Origin: Lachnospiraceae bacterium
GTDB taxonomy: Bacteria > Bacillota > Clostridia > Lachnospirales > Lachnospiraceae
Assembly: GCA_014804265.1 (NCBI GenBank)
Contig: JAAVAC010000017.1
Span: forward strand, 1 to 64,000
Length of the DNA stretch: 64,000 nt
Direction of reading: 5' to 3'
Shown: one piece after another, positions 41,068 to 49,131 of the stretch
How positions within the stretch are numbered: the first letter of the stretch is position 1
How the letters are laid out: each line of letters begins with the position of its first letter
Notes under the pieces: model-generated
The model's database searches: none
What the model was told of the DNA's origin: nothing
Seen by the model: only the letters and a program-made list of their open reading frames with translations
Program-made: the position numbers and the translations under genes

Positions 41068-41832
41068 ATCTACTTTTCCTCCTTCTTCATGAAACCTCTC
41101 CACCGCTAACAGCTCCTCCGCTCCGGTAAAAGCTGCGGCTGCCTCATAGGCATCTTCTTCCATCTCCCTGTAAGCCGGGTCATGTTCCACCAGCTCCCTT
41201 AATTTCTCTTTGTCATTGGAACAGCGGATAAAGTCGAATACCTGCTTCAAGTCTGTCCGGAACACTTCCGTATGGGACAGCCTGCGGATCTCAAGCAGCT
41301 GGATCTGGTAATCGTTTACCACAGCCCGTAGTTCCTCCGGTATGTCCCTAAAATCCAAAATGCCGTGAAGATCTCTGCTCCCGTCCCAGCTTTCCCCATA
41401 AAAGAGCACCAGTGTCATGCAGGGCTTTAGTCGGCTGTCCTTGGTAAAGCCGGATAGAAATTCTGCTCTGCTGATTCCTTTCGTCCTCCTGACTATTTTC
41501 CGTTGTCCAACTGCCTGATGTTCATATTCCCCAGCATCATAAGACATGATCCGTAGCGGCATGAGATAATCCACTTCTGTCTGGCTTTCCACTCCAATGA
41601 CTGCAAAATTCACCCCAAAAGCAGTTTTGCGAATCAAATCCCGATATTTCTGGCTCCTTTTCCGGCTCTTTTTTAAAAAGCCGGGCAACTCCCAAAATCC
41701 GGTCTGGGTGTCCAATTCCGCCAGATGTCCGGCTGATACCACCTGCCTGCCCGCAAATAAAAAACCGTTGATTAGATCCGCATACCGCTCATTATCCGAC
41801 AGATAACGTTTCTGCAACAAATCTTTTTCCAT
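40687..41832 (-). CDS. Rpn-family PD-(D/E)XK nuclease, full length (copy 2)
   Basis: 381 aa. Rpn (recombination-promoting nuclease, formerly transposase_31) proteins are DNA endonucleases with a PD-(D/E)xK core. Here the N-terminus MEKDLLQKRYLSDNERYADL, the ADLINGFLFAG helix and the ESQTEVDYLMPLR strand are present. The C-terminal part holds a tandem repeat of tetrapeptides (GRSE-GREE-GRIL), three full 12-residue units plus a partial, followed by a helical tail. An internal ribosome site and ATG at 41067 would give a separate 126-aa C-terminal protein. Rpn genes with such genes-within-genes have been reported as toxin-antitoxin systems acting against phage. It has its own promoter at 41974-42002. 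Confidence 0.85.
   Translation of the reverse strand: MEKDLLQKRYLSDNERYADLINGFLFAGRQVVSAGHLAELDTQTGFWELPGFLKKSRKRSQKYRDLIRKTAFGVNFAVIGVESQTEVDYLMPLRIMSYDAGEYEHQAVGQRKIVRRTKGISRAEFLSGFTKDSRLKPCMTLVLFYGESWDGSRDLHGILDFRDIPEELRAVVNDYQIQLLEIRRLSHTEVFRTDLKQVFDFIRCSNDKEKLRELVEHDPAYREMEEDAYEAAAAFTGAEELLAVERFHEEGGKVDMCQALTALIADGRNEGRVLGRSEGREEGRILGRSEGREEGRILGRSEGREEGRILGRSEGQLEEMLRIIRTMSAKGLEAFDIAKLLDKPEDDIEHIIALLESNPKKSNSKLAQELIKQTRDFREWK
40895..41023 (-). repeat. 36-bp coding tandem repeat in Rpn copy 2
   Basis: Three units of 36 bp (40895-40930, 40931-40966, 40967-41002) plus a partial fourth, encoding RILGRSEGREEG. Copy 1 has only two rounds (near 38263-38323), so repeat number differs between paralogues. 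Confidence 0.85.
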
Positions 41833-41835
41833 ATT

Positions 41836-42022
41836 CTTTTCCTTCCCGCAGGAAATCCCATCCCGGAAAATCCCTGCTCATATTAATGGTTCGTGAATAA
41901 AAGCATAGATTTTCTGAAATGACTTAGAATCATAGAATGTTCTTTATAAAACTTAGATATATGCTTTGAGGATATAGTAGCATATAATGAAACGGTTTGC
42001 AAGAATAGAAATTACGAAATCA
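41836..42022 (-). repeat. 5'-flank repeat of Rpn genes, copy 2
   Basis: Homologous to 38957-39140. It begins at the CTTTTCC that marks the deletion point of copy 1 and includes the promoter. The 344-nt gap 41833-42176 is filled by this repeat and the inverted-repeat element next to it. Confidence 0.85.
41974..42002 (-). promoter_or_regulatory. Promoter of Rpn copy 2
   Basis: On the minus strand, TTGCAA (42002-41997), N17 and TACTAT (41979-41974). Confidence 0.6.
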
Positions 42023-42171
42023 CGGAAATCCATTTTCAATCAAAGGTATTTTCGAGCTTAGCACTGTTGCGTTTTTATAGAGCGAAAGCGTGGCGACGTA
42101 GAAATATGCTTAGCATGGAGCCAGTCCCAATGCCTGCAGCGAGAACCTCTGATTGAAAATTGATTTCCGTG
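42021..42171. repeat. 151-bp inverted-repeat element (MITE-like)
   Basis: 26-bp imperfect terminal inverted repeats (42021-42046 and 42146-42171, two mismatches) start CACGGAAATC and enclose about 100 bp with higher GC than the surroundings. There is no ORF. It directly follows the stop of the ABC permease gene. Confidence 0.65.
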
Positions 42172-42176
42172 TATAT

Positions 42177-42908
42177 CTATTCCCACCTTTTCCTATCCAT
42201 CATCCACACATAAAAAAGAATCTGAAGCACCAAATAAATGAGCATCCACAAAAAATAAATCCCCGTATCCCTGAATAAATTATCATTTCCATGACTATAC
42301 GCATAGCTTAAATCATACAAAGGCGGAAGCACCCAGCTAACCAGCTTTGTAACGGGAAATTTCTCATGTAAGCCGCCTTTTATAATCGTTAATAAAGCTG
42401 TAAAAATGCATAGCGCAATAGAAGCTTCCTTTTTAGGTACAAATCTGTCATTTAACAATAAGGCTGTCATTCCTCCGCAAAATCCGGACAGAAAAAACAA
42501 AATAAAACCTGATATTCCTTTTCCTACCGTGAAAGCGGTGGTAAAAAAATCTTTTCCATTTACCACATATTGTATGATCGGTACTAAAATAGAAATGGCT
42601 GCACCAATCATACTAACTTTTCCCACCAATAGAACCTTGCCCATATAAAAACTTTTTTTACTGGGAATTCTAATAAAGATCGTCTGATCCATTGCCTGAT
42701 AAGGAAGGTCATTACACATAAAAAACACTGCTAATATTCCAATGAACACTACCAGGGAACAAATGCCAAAGCAGCTTAAAAGGTCCAAAGGACCTAGCGA
42801 ATAGGACATTCCAAGGTACATGATAAATAGAATGGCAGGTACCATCCATTTCCTGCTTTTTAATAGCTTTTCTGTTTCATATTTGCATATTGCATAGGCA
42901 CTTAACAT
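42177..42908 (-). CDS. ABC transporter membrane subunit
   Basis: 243 aa with about six hydrophobic helices and no signal peptide. It resembles the ABC-2-like permeases that pair with small ATPases in Firmicutes, often for export of peptides, antibiotics or unknown compounds. The ATPase gene lies 24 nt upstream in the same direction, so the pair is one transporter. The substrate cannot be told. The gene ends 5 nt before the 151-bp inverted-repeat element, whose hairpin may end transcription. Confidence 0.75.
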   Translation of the reverse strand: MLSAYAICKYETEKLLKSRKWMVPAILFIMYLGMSYSLGPLDLLSCFGICSLVVFIGILAVFFMCNDLPYQAMDQTIFIRIPSKKSFYMGKVLLVGKVSMIGAAISILVPIIQYVVNGKDFFTTAFTVGKGISGFILFFLSGFCGGMTALLLNDRFVPKKEASIALCIFTALLTIIKGGLHEKFPVTKLVSWVLPPLYDLSYAYSHGNDNLFRDTGIYFLWMLIYLVLQILFYVWMMDRKRWE

Positions 42909-42932
42909 TTTTCTTCTCCATTCCTTTTTATT

Positions 42933-43556
42933 CTACTTCTCAAACACATAATCTGTGCCATCTATTAAAATTCCATCTTTTATCTGATAGACCTTATCCG
43001 CCAGTTCCTTTATCAAAAAAGACTCATGACATGCCATGATAACTGACAGGCCCTGCTCTTTTTTACTTCTTATTTCTTTTACGAAACACTGCTGGGACTT
43101 TATATCCTGGCCGGATAAAGGCTCATCCATAAAAAGCACGTCCTTTTCTCCTAATAAAGCCTGAATCATGGCTGCCTTCTGTAAGGTTCCTTTGGAAAGC
43201 TGCTTCATAGGTGTATCCAGCATATCCTCCAAATGAAAATCTTTATAATACGCCTCTAACTGCCTGCCCGCATCTATATGTAAAATGCGCTGCATATGCT
43301 CCATAAAACCGGGAATGGTAAAGCCTGCCTTTTCATATCTGTCCGGAATAAAAGACAGACGGCAGTCCGGGCTTTTAATAACCTTTCCTGCCGATGGCAT
43401 GGTAATCCCTGCCAGAATACGAAGAAGTGTACTTTTTCCGCAGCCGTTTGTTCCTACCAGCGCAATGATTTCTCCTTCCTCTACAGATAAGCTGATATCC
43501 TTTAAAATTTCTTTTCCTTTGTATGTTTTTTTAATATTTTTTGCTTCCAGTCTCAT
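42933..43556 (-). CDS. ABC transporter ATP-binding protein
   Basis: 207 aa. A single nucleotide-binding domain: Walker A GTNGCGKST, a Q-loop region, the signature LSKGTLQKAAMIQALL, Walker B DVLFMDEPLSGQD and the H-loop IMACHESFLI. It is slightly shorter than average (about 230 aa). It partners with the permease gene 24 nt further along. A SalX/CcmA-type exporter of unknown substrate is likely. Confidence 0.9.
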   Translation of the reverse strand: MRLEAKNIKKTYKGKEILKDISLSVEEGEIIALVGTNGCGKSTLLRILAGITMPSAGKVIKSPDCRLSFIPDRYEKAGFTIPGFMEHMQRILHIDAGRQLEAYYKDFHLEDMLDTPMKQLSKGTLQKAAMIQALLGEKDVLFMDEPLSGQDIKSQQCFVKEIRSKKEQGLSVIMACHESFLIKELADKVYQIKDGILIDGTDYVFEK

Positions 43557-43619
43557 TTTATATTTTATTCTCTTTCTTTTTGTATGATTAACCGTTATCT
43601 TACTATATAATATTTTGCA

Positions 43620-44576
43620 TCATTTTATTTTCCAGATTCCACCTCTATCAGAACCTTCTCTTTCAATCTTTCCTTCTTTGCGTAATATTTGAATTGCTTT
43701 TTCTACTTTTTTTCTTGATAAATTCAGTTCTTTCATAATTGCAGTCTGTGATATCTGTGGATTATTACAAATAAGCACATATACTTTATTTGCTCTTTCT
43801 CTAAGTTCTGCTCCTTTTTCTGCTCCTTTTTCTGCTCCTTTTTCTGCTCCTTTTTCTGCTCCTTTTTTATAATTCATATTTTTTAAAGTCAAAAAGAAAT
43901 CATGATTATCTGAATATAACTCTGGTTCATATATTTCATCATAATGAGGTTGCTTTCTATAATCTCCCAATATCTTCTTAAACCCGCTGCCTCTACGATC
44001 CATATAATTAAGTCGATTAAATATATCTGCAATAACTGGATTTCTTCTCCTTGAAGGAATTTTCGTTAAATCTCTATCCTGTACTTTGGTTCCGTCATAC
44101 ATCCCTCCCGGAGAATATATTTCTATCCTGTCATCAAACATATCCACATGCACTTCGCTTCCAATTTCTAAGTAATTCCTATGAATTAATGCATTCACGA
44201 TTCCTTCTAAAACTGCTCTTTCTGGATAATCCGGCATCTCAATCCTTCCATCTGCAACATAGTAGTAAGGTGTTTCCTCTCCCACATATATATTTAAAAC
44301 AAGAAGCACCTTCTCCTCTTCTTTATGAAAACTCAATTTAAATTTGGGAATAGGGTCCATTTTTGTTTTAATTTGCTCACTAATTATTTCGGCATCATGT
44401 TTCGGATTTTCTAACCCCACAATTTCATCATCATCAGAAACACCAAAAATCAACACACCGCCAAATTCATTGGCAAAAGAACTTACGCTTTTTAACCAAC
44501 TTTTCGGTTTTTTCTCTTCCAGCTTAAGTTTTTTATCATATTCAGTGGCTTCGCCTGTAATGTCTCTAACTGCCAT
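43620..44576 (-). CDS. AlbA_2-domain (Schlafen-like) ATP-binding protein, internally shortened
   Basis: 318 aa. The N-terminal AlbA_2 domain has the pattern SVSSFANEFGGVLIFGVSDD. The later part matches the HATPase-like segment of the same family (ERAVLEGIVNALIHRNYLEIG, DMFDDRIEIYSPGGM). Full members are about 450-480 aa, with roughly 150 residues between YYVADG and RIEMPDYPERAV. Here the two are joined directly, suggesting an in-frame deletion at a repeated GRIE-like segment. The C-terminal part has a (GAEK)5 repeat and a winged-helix DNA-binding domain (ISQTAIMKELNLSRKKVEKAI). Probably a regulator of unknown target, perhaps not fully functional. Confidence 0.75.
   Translation of the reverse strand: MAVRDITGEATEYDKKLKLEEKKPKSWLKSVSSFANEFGGVLIFGVSDDDEIVGLENPKHDAEIISEQIKTKMDPIPKFKLSFHKEEEKVLLVLNIYVGEETPYYYVADGRIEMPDYPERAVLEGIVNALIHRNYLEIGSEVHVDMFDDRIEIYSPGGMYDGTKVQDRDLTKIPSRRRNPVIADIFNRLNYMDRRGSGFKKILGDYRKQPHYDEIYEPELYSDNHDFFLTLKNMNYKKGAEKGAEKGAEKGAEKGAELRERANKVYVLICNNPQISQTAIMKELNLSRKKVEKAIQILRKEGKIEREGSDRGGIWKIK
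43808..43867 (-). repeat. 12-bp tandem repeat (5 copies) in AlbA_2 gene
   Basis: The unit CTGCTCCTTTTT (plus strand) is repeated exactly five times, encoding GAEK-type repeats between the ATPase-like and winged-helix parts. It keeps the frame at any copy number and is likely to vary between strains. Confidence 0.9.
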
Positions 44577-44618
44577 ATAGTTACCTTCTTTCTGTTTTTA
44601 CCATAATAATATTTCCCT

Positions 44619-46250
44619 TTACAGCAGCCGCACCTTCTTTGCAATCCCCACAAGCATGCTCCCCTTTGGAAACCGCCTAAGCTCCTCCTCCGAAATAGCC
44701 CCAATCTTTATTGCCGTCACAAAATAAATAACCGCTCCTGCCCCAATTGCCCCAAACAGGGAAATCATATTGCTTTTAATCAGATAGTGCAGCCCTTTAT
44801 AAAGATAATGTGCTCCTGCTCCCATAAGGGCCGCAGCAAGAAAAGGAAGTACAAAGGTCTTCACATATTTTTGCTGATAGCCTAAACATCTTTTTATAGA
44901 AATGCCGTTTAAAATACACATAAAAAAGGAATACACAATCATGGCAATTGCCATGGCATATAAGCCCAGATCCGTATATAAAAGCAACGGCACTAAAACC
45001 ACGATTTGAAGCACCAGGGCAACTGCCGCATTGATCACTGGCATATTGACTTTTCCGATTCCCTGAAGCACACCGTTTGTCAGGGTAGATACTCCATAAA
45101 AAATAATGGAAACTGTCATTACCTGCAACAGGCCTGCTGCCAGTTCGATAGATTCCTTTGGCCTTGGAAACAACAGAGTAACAACAGGTTCTGCCAAAGA
45201 AAACAACCCTACTGCAGCAGGAATGGAAATCAGCATAGTAGTATGGATTGCCTCCCCGATCTTCTCATTGGTCTCCCTTTTTTCTCCTCTGGCATAAGTG
45301 CCGGAAACTGTAGGAATAATGGCTGCGGACATGGCAGAAGCAATTGCTATAGGGATATTTGCCAGTACAACTGCCTTTCCCGCAAAAATACCGTACATAG
45401 TGGCAATCTCTTTTTCGGAAACCTTTTTTACAGCTCCGTATATTTCCTCAAAAATCTTTTGATTGATGGAGGTATTGGAATTATAAATAAAGGTGCTTAA
45501 AATAACGGGAGTCACCATAAATATGATAATCCGGAAAATCTGGTCCGTAGACAAAAGCTCTCTTGTCCGGTCTTTTTTTATCTGTCTGTAAATGGTGTCC
45601 TTATTAATGGAATAGACCCAGTACATGAATATAAGTGCAATCAGCACCCCCGCTCCCGTTCCCAGAGCACTTCCCATAGCCCCGTAGACCGCTCTGGTGG
45701 TATCGTCCTGATTTGCTACAAGCCCTATGAGAAGATGGGCGGCTGCTAAACTGATGACCGCATTTAAAATCTGTTCCGCAATCTGGGAAACAGAAGTCTG
45801 CAGCATGGACTTATGCGCCTGAAAATAACCCCTAAGCACCCCTAATATGCCGGAGAAAAAAATAGTGGGGGCAAACACTCTCAACACTACCACCGCATTT
45901 TTCTGCACTAAATGAGACGCCCCGAAATAAGCAAACAGGCTGGCGGCGCCGCCTACGATAAATACATAAATCAAAGCACATTGAAAAATCCGGTGTGCGT
46001 TTTTATATTCCTTTAAAGCAAGTCTTTGGGAAATTACTTTGGAAATCGCAGAAGGAATGCTGTAAGAGGATACTAACAGGATAATCGTATAAATATTATA
46101 AGCAGAGCTGTAATATCCATTTCCTTCGTCTCCGATAATGGCAGCCAAAGGGCTTCTATATAAAAGGCCGATAATCCGGCTGATAATTCCGGCAGCAGCC
46201 AGAATCCCCGCCTGTATGACAAAACTGTTTTTCCTGCTTTTCTGGTTCAT
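44619..46250 (-). CDS. SpoVB/MurJ-like polysaccharide or lipid flippase (MOP family)
   Basis: 543 aa with about 14 membrane helices. The N-terminus FVIQAGILAAAGIISRIIGL and the GNGYYSSAYNIYTIILLVSSYSIPSAISK stretch are typical of the SpoVB/YtgP branch of the MOP superfamily, which moves lipid-linked cell-wall or spore-cortex precursors. Cells usually encode several paralogues, so I do not assign one name. It is transcribed away from the ECF sigma gene, with a 178-nt gap to the chosen sigma start. It is not obviously linked to its neighbours. Confidence 0.85.
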   Translation of the reverse strand: MNQKSRKNSFVIQAGILAAAGIISRIIGLLYRSPLAAIIGDEGNGYYSSAYNIYTIILLVSSYSIPSAISKVISQRLALKEYKNAHRIFQCALIYVFIVGGAASLFAYFGASHLVQKNAVVVLRVFAPTIFFSGILGVLRGYFQAHKSMLQTSVSQIAEQILNAVISLAAAHLLIGLVANQDDTTRAVYGAMGSALGTGAGVLIALIFMYWVYSINKDTIYRQIKKDRTRELLSTDQIFRIIIFMVTPVILSTFIYNSNTSINQKIFEEIYGAVKKVSEKEIATMYGIFAGKAVVLANIPIAIASAMSAAIIPTVSGTYARGEKRETNEKIGEAIHTTMLISIPAAVGLFSLAEPVVTLLFPRPKESIELAAGLLQVMTVSIIFYGVSTLTNGVLQGIGKVNMPVINAAVALVLQIVVLVPLLLYTDLGLYAMAIAMIVYSFFMCILNGISIKRCLGYQQKYVKTFVLPFLAAALMGAGAHYLYKGLHYLIKSNMISLFGAIGAGAVIYFVTAIKIGAISEEELRRFPKGSMLVGIAKKVRLL

Positions 46251-46360
46251 GGTCTGGTTCCTTTTTTATCTTCATCCGGATAAAACCGGCAGATCTTTTT
46301 ACTAGTATTAGCATAATGTATTTTTTCCATAAAGTCCATGAAAATTTATTGCAGTTTTTT

Positions 46361-46386
46361 TGAACCAATCCCTCATGTAAAATGTC
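46361..46386 (+). promoter_or_regulatory. Candidate ECF-type autoregulatory promoter
   Basis: TGAACC (46361-46366), a 16-nt spacer and TGTC (46383-46386) resemble the -35/-10 pattern of ECF sigma factors (TGAAC ... CGTC). It lies 43 nt before the sigma start. Confidence 0.5.
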
Positions 46387-46392
46387 TTATAT

Positions 46393-46406
46393 ATGAGTAT
46401 ACTCAT
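46393..46406. promoter_or_regulatory. 14-bp perfect palindrome in sigma leader
   Basis: ATGAGTATACTCAT is its own reverse complement and lies between the candidate promoter and the ribosome site, where it could be an operator. Confidence 0.5.
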
Positions 46407-46428
46407 CATAGAAGGAAAGGAGGAACCC

Positions 46429-46929
46429 ATGAAGGGTAATGAACAATGCTTAAACAGTTATTTTATAGAGACTGTAAGCAAAAATAAAACAGCCATGTTC
46501 CGTCTTGCCTATTCTATCGTTTTAAATGTGGAGGACGCAGAAGACATTGTGGGGGAAACTATATTAAAGGCTTTCAGCCACTTGGAAAAGTTAAGAAATC
46601 ATAAAAAAATGAAAGCATGGATATTTCAGATTCTGGTAAATGAGTCCAAATCCTATTTAAGAAAAAGAAGCCGGATTGAGCTGGTAGGGGATTCTTCCTT
46701 ATTTTTACAAAAGGAAGAAAAAAAAGATACTGCCTCTGACTTATTGGAGCTCGTATGTCAGATGGACGATTCCTTTAGAGAGGTGCTTATCCTCTATTAT
46801 TTTGAGGAATTTCGCATTAAGGAAATTGCAAAGATTCTTGCAATACCGGAGGGAACTGTAAAATCAAGACTTTCCAGAGCAAGAGAAGAATTAAAGCAAT
46901 CCATGGAAAGTAATCATTGGAAAGGATGA
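46429..46929 (+). CDS. ECF-type RNA polymerase sigma factor
   Basis: 166 aa from the ATG at 46429, chosen because AGGAGG lies 6 bases upstream; an in-frame ATG at 46393 sits inside a palindrome with no ribosome site. Region 2 is seen as FRLAYSIVLNVEDAEDIVGETILKAF and region 4 as LILYYFEEFRIKEIAKILAIPEGTVKSRLSRAREELK. There is no region 1 or 3, as usual for ECF factors. The next gene overlaps its stop and encodes a membrane protein, the standard sigma/anti-sigma arrangement. Confidence 0.92.
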   Translation: MKGNEQCLNSYFIETVSKNKTAMFRLAYSIVLNVEDAEDIVGETILKAFSHLEKLRNHKKMKAWIFQILVNESKSYLRKRSRIELVGDSSLFLQKEEKKDTASDLLELVCQMDDSFREVLILYYFEEFRIKEIAKILAIPEGTVKSRLSRAREELKQSMESNHWKG

Positions 46930-46934
46930 AGATT

Positions 46935-48152
46935 ATGAATAAATTTGATAAAGAAATACGTAAACTTGCAAAGCAAAGCAACTGTCCTACAAGTAAAAAC
47001 TACGAAATAAAAATTAACAATATGTTAGAAGACCTTGGAAAGGAAGCTTCCAGACAGCCGGCAAAAAAAGCTGCCAACCTGCCATTTTTTAAAGTTGGCA
47101 TTGCTGCCTGCGCATTGACCCTGATATGCCTTGTCTCTGTTCCAGTGGCAGCACAGATTATGGACTATGTAAAACAAAGAATGCTTTCCATGAATGACAA
47201 GGAATTTGAGGAAATCGCAGCCTCCAATGATGAACATAATATAACAAGAGAGCATGATACGGAAGCAATAACCTACTCCAGAGAAATGTCCGAACAAGAA
47301 GAGAAACGTTATTCTGAATTATTGGATAAATACGAAAACGAAGGTTTATTTCCGGAAGGAAAATTACAGATTGTGGATAAACTGGAGAATCCCGAAACTA
47401 TCGATTCTCTTGTCTATGAAACCTACAACCGAAAACTCTTTTTACCGGAAAAAGAACTGTCAGACGAAGAGTTATTGGAAATCATTGATTATTATAGGAA
47501 ATCTGACTATGTAGTACAAAATTCCGGTCAAGCAAAAGTGATTAAAGAAGCCCTGCAGAAATACCAGTCAGACCCTTATCCAAATGCAACGGATCTATCT
47601 GAGGAAGAAGCAGCCGCAAAGGCCGCTTTCTATTTAGAAGCCGTATATGGCTTAGATTCTGCCACAATGGATAAGACCGCTGAATTTGTAGCAAGTGAAG
47701 ACCCTATCAGTGACAATTATGCCGACTGGAAAGTGACATTTAAGGGAACCGATGATTTTAATTATATTGTAAATGTATCACAAAATACCGGGCTGATTTC
47801 ATCAATGCAAATATTTAAAGGAGAAACCTTTTATGGCTATCCCAGACAGGCTGCCCAAATAAATGAAACGCTTTACACCTCTGTATATGAGCAGACGAAG
47901 GACATTTTTGAAAACATGAACCCTTCTTTAGAAATTACAAAAGGCCTGATAGCATATAGTAAGACAGAAGACAATAAAGCAGACTATGGCCTATTGGACA
48001 TTAAATTTTTTACAAGGGACGGTTATTGCTTCTACTTCCAATATATTCTTGAGGAAGATGTTTACGATTTCCTGTATGTATCCCAATGTGAGTACGATTC
48101 CTATTTAGAATCCTCTTGGGGTGATTATCTGGTTATACCTATGGAAGAATAA
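46935..48152 (+). CDS. Probable membrane anti-sigma factor with extracytoplasmic sensor domain
   Basis: 405 aa from the ATG at 46935, which follows AAAGGATGAAG. In-frame ATGs at 46917 and 46926 overlap the sigma gene and cannot be excluded. A short cytoplasmic segment (about 45 residues) precedes one membrane helix (FFKVGIAACALTLICLVSVPVAA). A large outer domain has PepSY-like folds (DWKVTFKGTDDFNYIVNVSQNTGLI). The cytoplasmic part is presumed to hold the sigma factor until the outer part senses a signal. Direct homology to a named anti-sigma family is not evident to me, so the role comes mainly from context. Confidence 0.7.
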   Translation: MNKFDKEIRKLAKQSNCPTSKNYEIKINNMLEDLGKEASRQPAKKAANLPFFKVGIAACALTLICLVSVPVAAQIMDYVKQRMLSMNDKEFEEIAASNDEHNITREHDTEAITYSREMSEQEEKRYSELLDKYENEGLFPEGKLQIVDKLENPETIDSLVYETYNRKLFLPEKELSDEELLEIIDYYRKSDYVVQNSGQAKVIKEALQKYQSDPYPNATDLSEEEAAAKAAFYLEAVYGLDSATMDKTAEFVASEDPISDNYADWKVTFKGTDDFNYIVNVSQNTGLISSMQIFKGETFYGYPRQAAQINETLYTSVYEQTKDIFENMNPSLEITKGLIAYSKTEDNKADYGLLDIKFFTRDGYCFYFQYILEEDVYDFLYVSQCEYDSYLESSWGDYLVIPMEE

Positions 48153-48211
48153 TAGAATTAAAACTGAAGAAGACCTGCTTTGCAGGGGGGAGTTGGATTT
48201 GATAAACAGAC

Positions 48212-48249
48212 GTGGGAGCTGGCATAGCATATGCTATACCAGCTCCCAC
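48212..48249. terminator. Long hairpin between convergent genes
   Basis: A 38-bp near-perfect palindrome (GTGGGAGCTGG ... CCAGCTCCCAC with ATAGCATATGCTAT in the middle, one mismatch). It lies between the anti-sigma gene and the importer, probably as a bidirectional terminator, though U-tracts are short. Confidence 0.65.
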
Positions 48250-48291
48250 TAAATATGGAAAAGACATTTGTTGCATTCGCTCATCCACACC

Positions 48292-49131
48292 CTATAGATC
48301 TTCATCTAAAGTAGTGCTCATAGATTCAACCAGCATATTCTGGGTTGCCAGAAAAAATAGCACAAACGGAATGACGATTAACACCGCTCCGGCACAAAAG
48401 GTTCCAAAATCACCTTGTTCGTTATAAAGATTGTAAAGTCCCAGTGCTACCGTATATTTACTTTGAGAACGAAGAATCAGTTTTGGAAAAATAAAATCCA
48501 ACCAGGGTGCCGTAAAACTTGTTATAGCCAGAAATATTACAATGGGCCTGATTGCCGGTAAAATGATATTTGTAAAAATACAGAATCTGGAAGCCCCATC
48601 CATAATGGCTGCCTCATCCATGTTTTTAGGTATAGCATCCAGATATGTTTTGACAAGCCATACATTATAAGGAATATTTCCCGCAATATAAACGAGAATC
48701 AATCCCCATATTTTATTTAATCCACCCATCCAGTATAACACATAATACATGGCAATCATTGCAAGAAAAGATGGTATAATCTGTAAAACGAACATAACAG
48801 TCAACATGCTTCTTTTACCCCAGAATTGAAATCTTGAGAAGATATAGGCGCTTACAGTACAAATAGCCAGAGTGCCAAGCATGGTAACTATGGAAATAAT
48901 AAAAGTATTTCCGAACCAGACAGGAAAATTTGTTTTTGTAAATAAAGCCTGAAAATTCGTAAACCCAAATCCGTTTCCAAAAGGTATGCAGCTTAAACCG
49001 GTCATAGTATTACCCTTTGCTACTGCTGCGCTTAAAATATACAGGAACGGATAAAATACAAGTATTGTCACAACTGCTAAAAAAATCATAGTAAATACAA
49101 AACGGATTTTATATGCTGTTTTTATGCTCAT
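48292..49131 (-). CDS. Maltodextrin-type ABC importer permease (MalG-like)
   Basis: 279 aa with six membrane helices. The EAA loop that contacts the ATPase reads DEAAIMDGASRFCIFTNIILP. The N-terminal FYPFLYILSAAVA and the periplasmic-loop region GFTNFQALF are MalG-like. It follows the MalF-like gene without a gap. It probably imports maltose or maltodextrins released by the two secreted GH13 enzymes, although related permeases take up galacto-oligosaccharides. No ATPase gene is nearby; Firmicutes often share an MsmX-type ATPase. Confidence 0.85.
   Translation of the reverse strand: MSIKTAYKIRFVFTMIFLAVVTILVFYPFLYILSAAVAKGNTMTGLSCIPFGNGFGFTNFQALFTKTNFPVWFGNTFIISIVTMLGTLAICTVSAYIFSRFQFWGKRSMLTVMFVLQIIPSFLAMIAMYYVLYWMGGLNKIWGLILVYIAGNIPYNVWLVKTYLDAIPKNMDEAAIMDGASRFCIFTNIILPAIRPIVIFLAITSFTAPWLDFIFPKLILRSQSKYTVALGLYNLYNEQGDFGTFCAGAVLIVIPFVLFFLATQNMLVESMSTTLDEDL

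Noticed and set aside
43808..43867. CRISPR or regulatory repeat
   Set aside because: The 12-bp units have no spacers and encode GAEK repeats within a gene.
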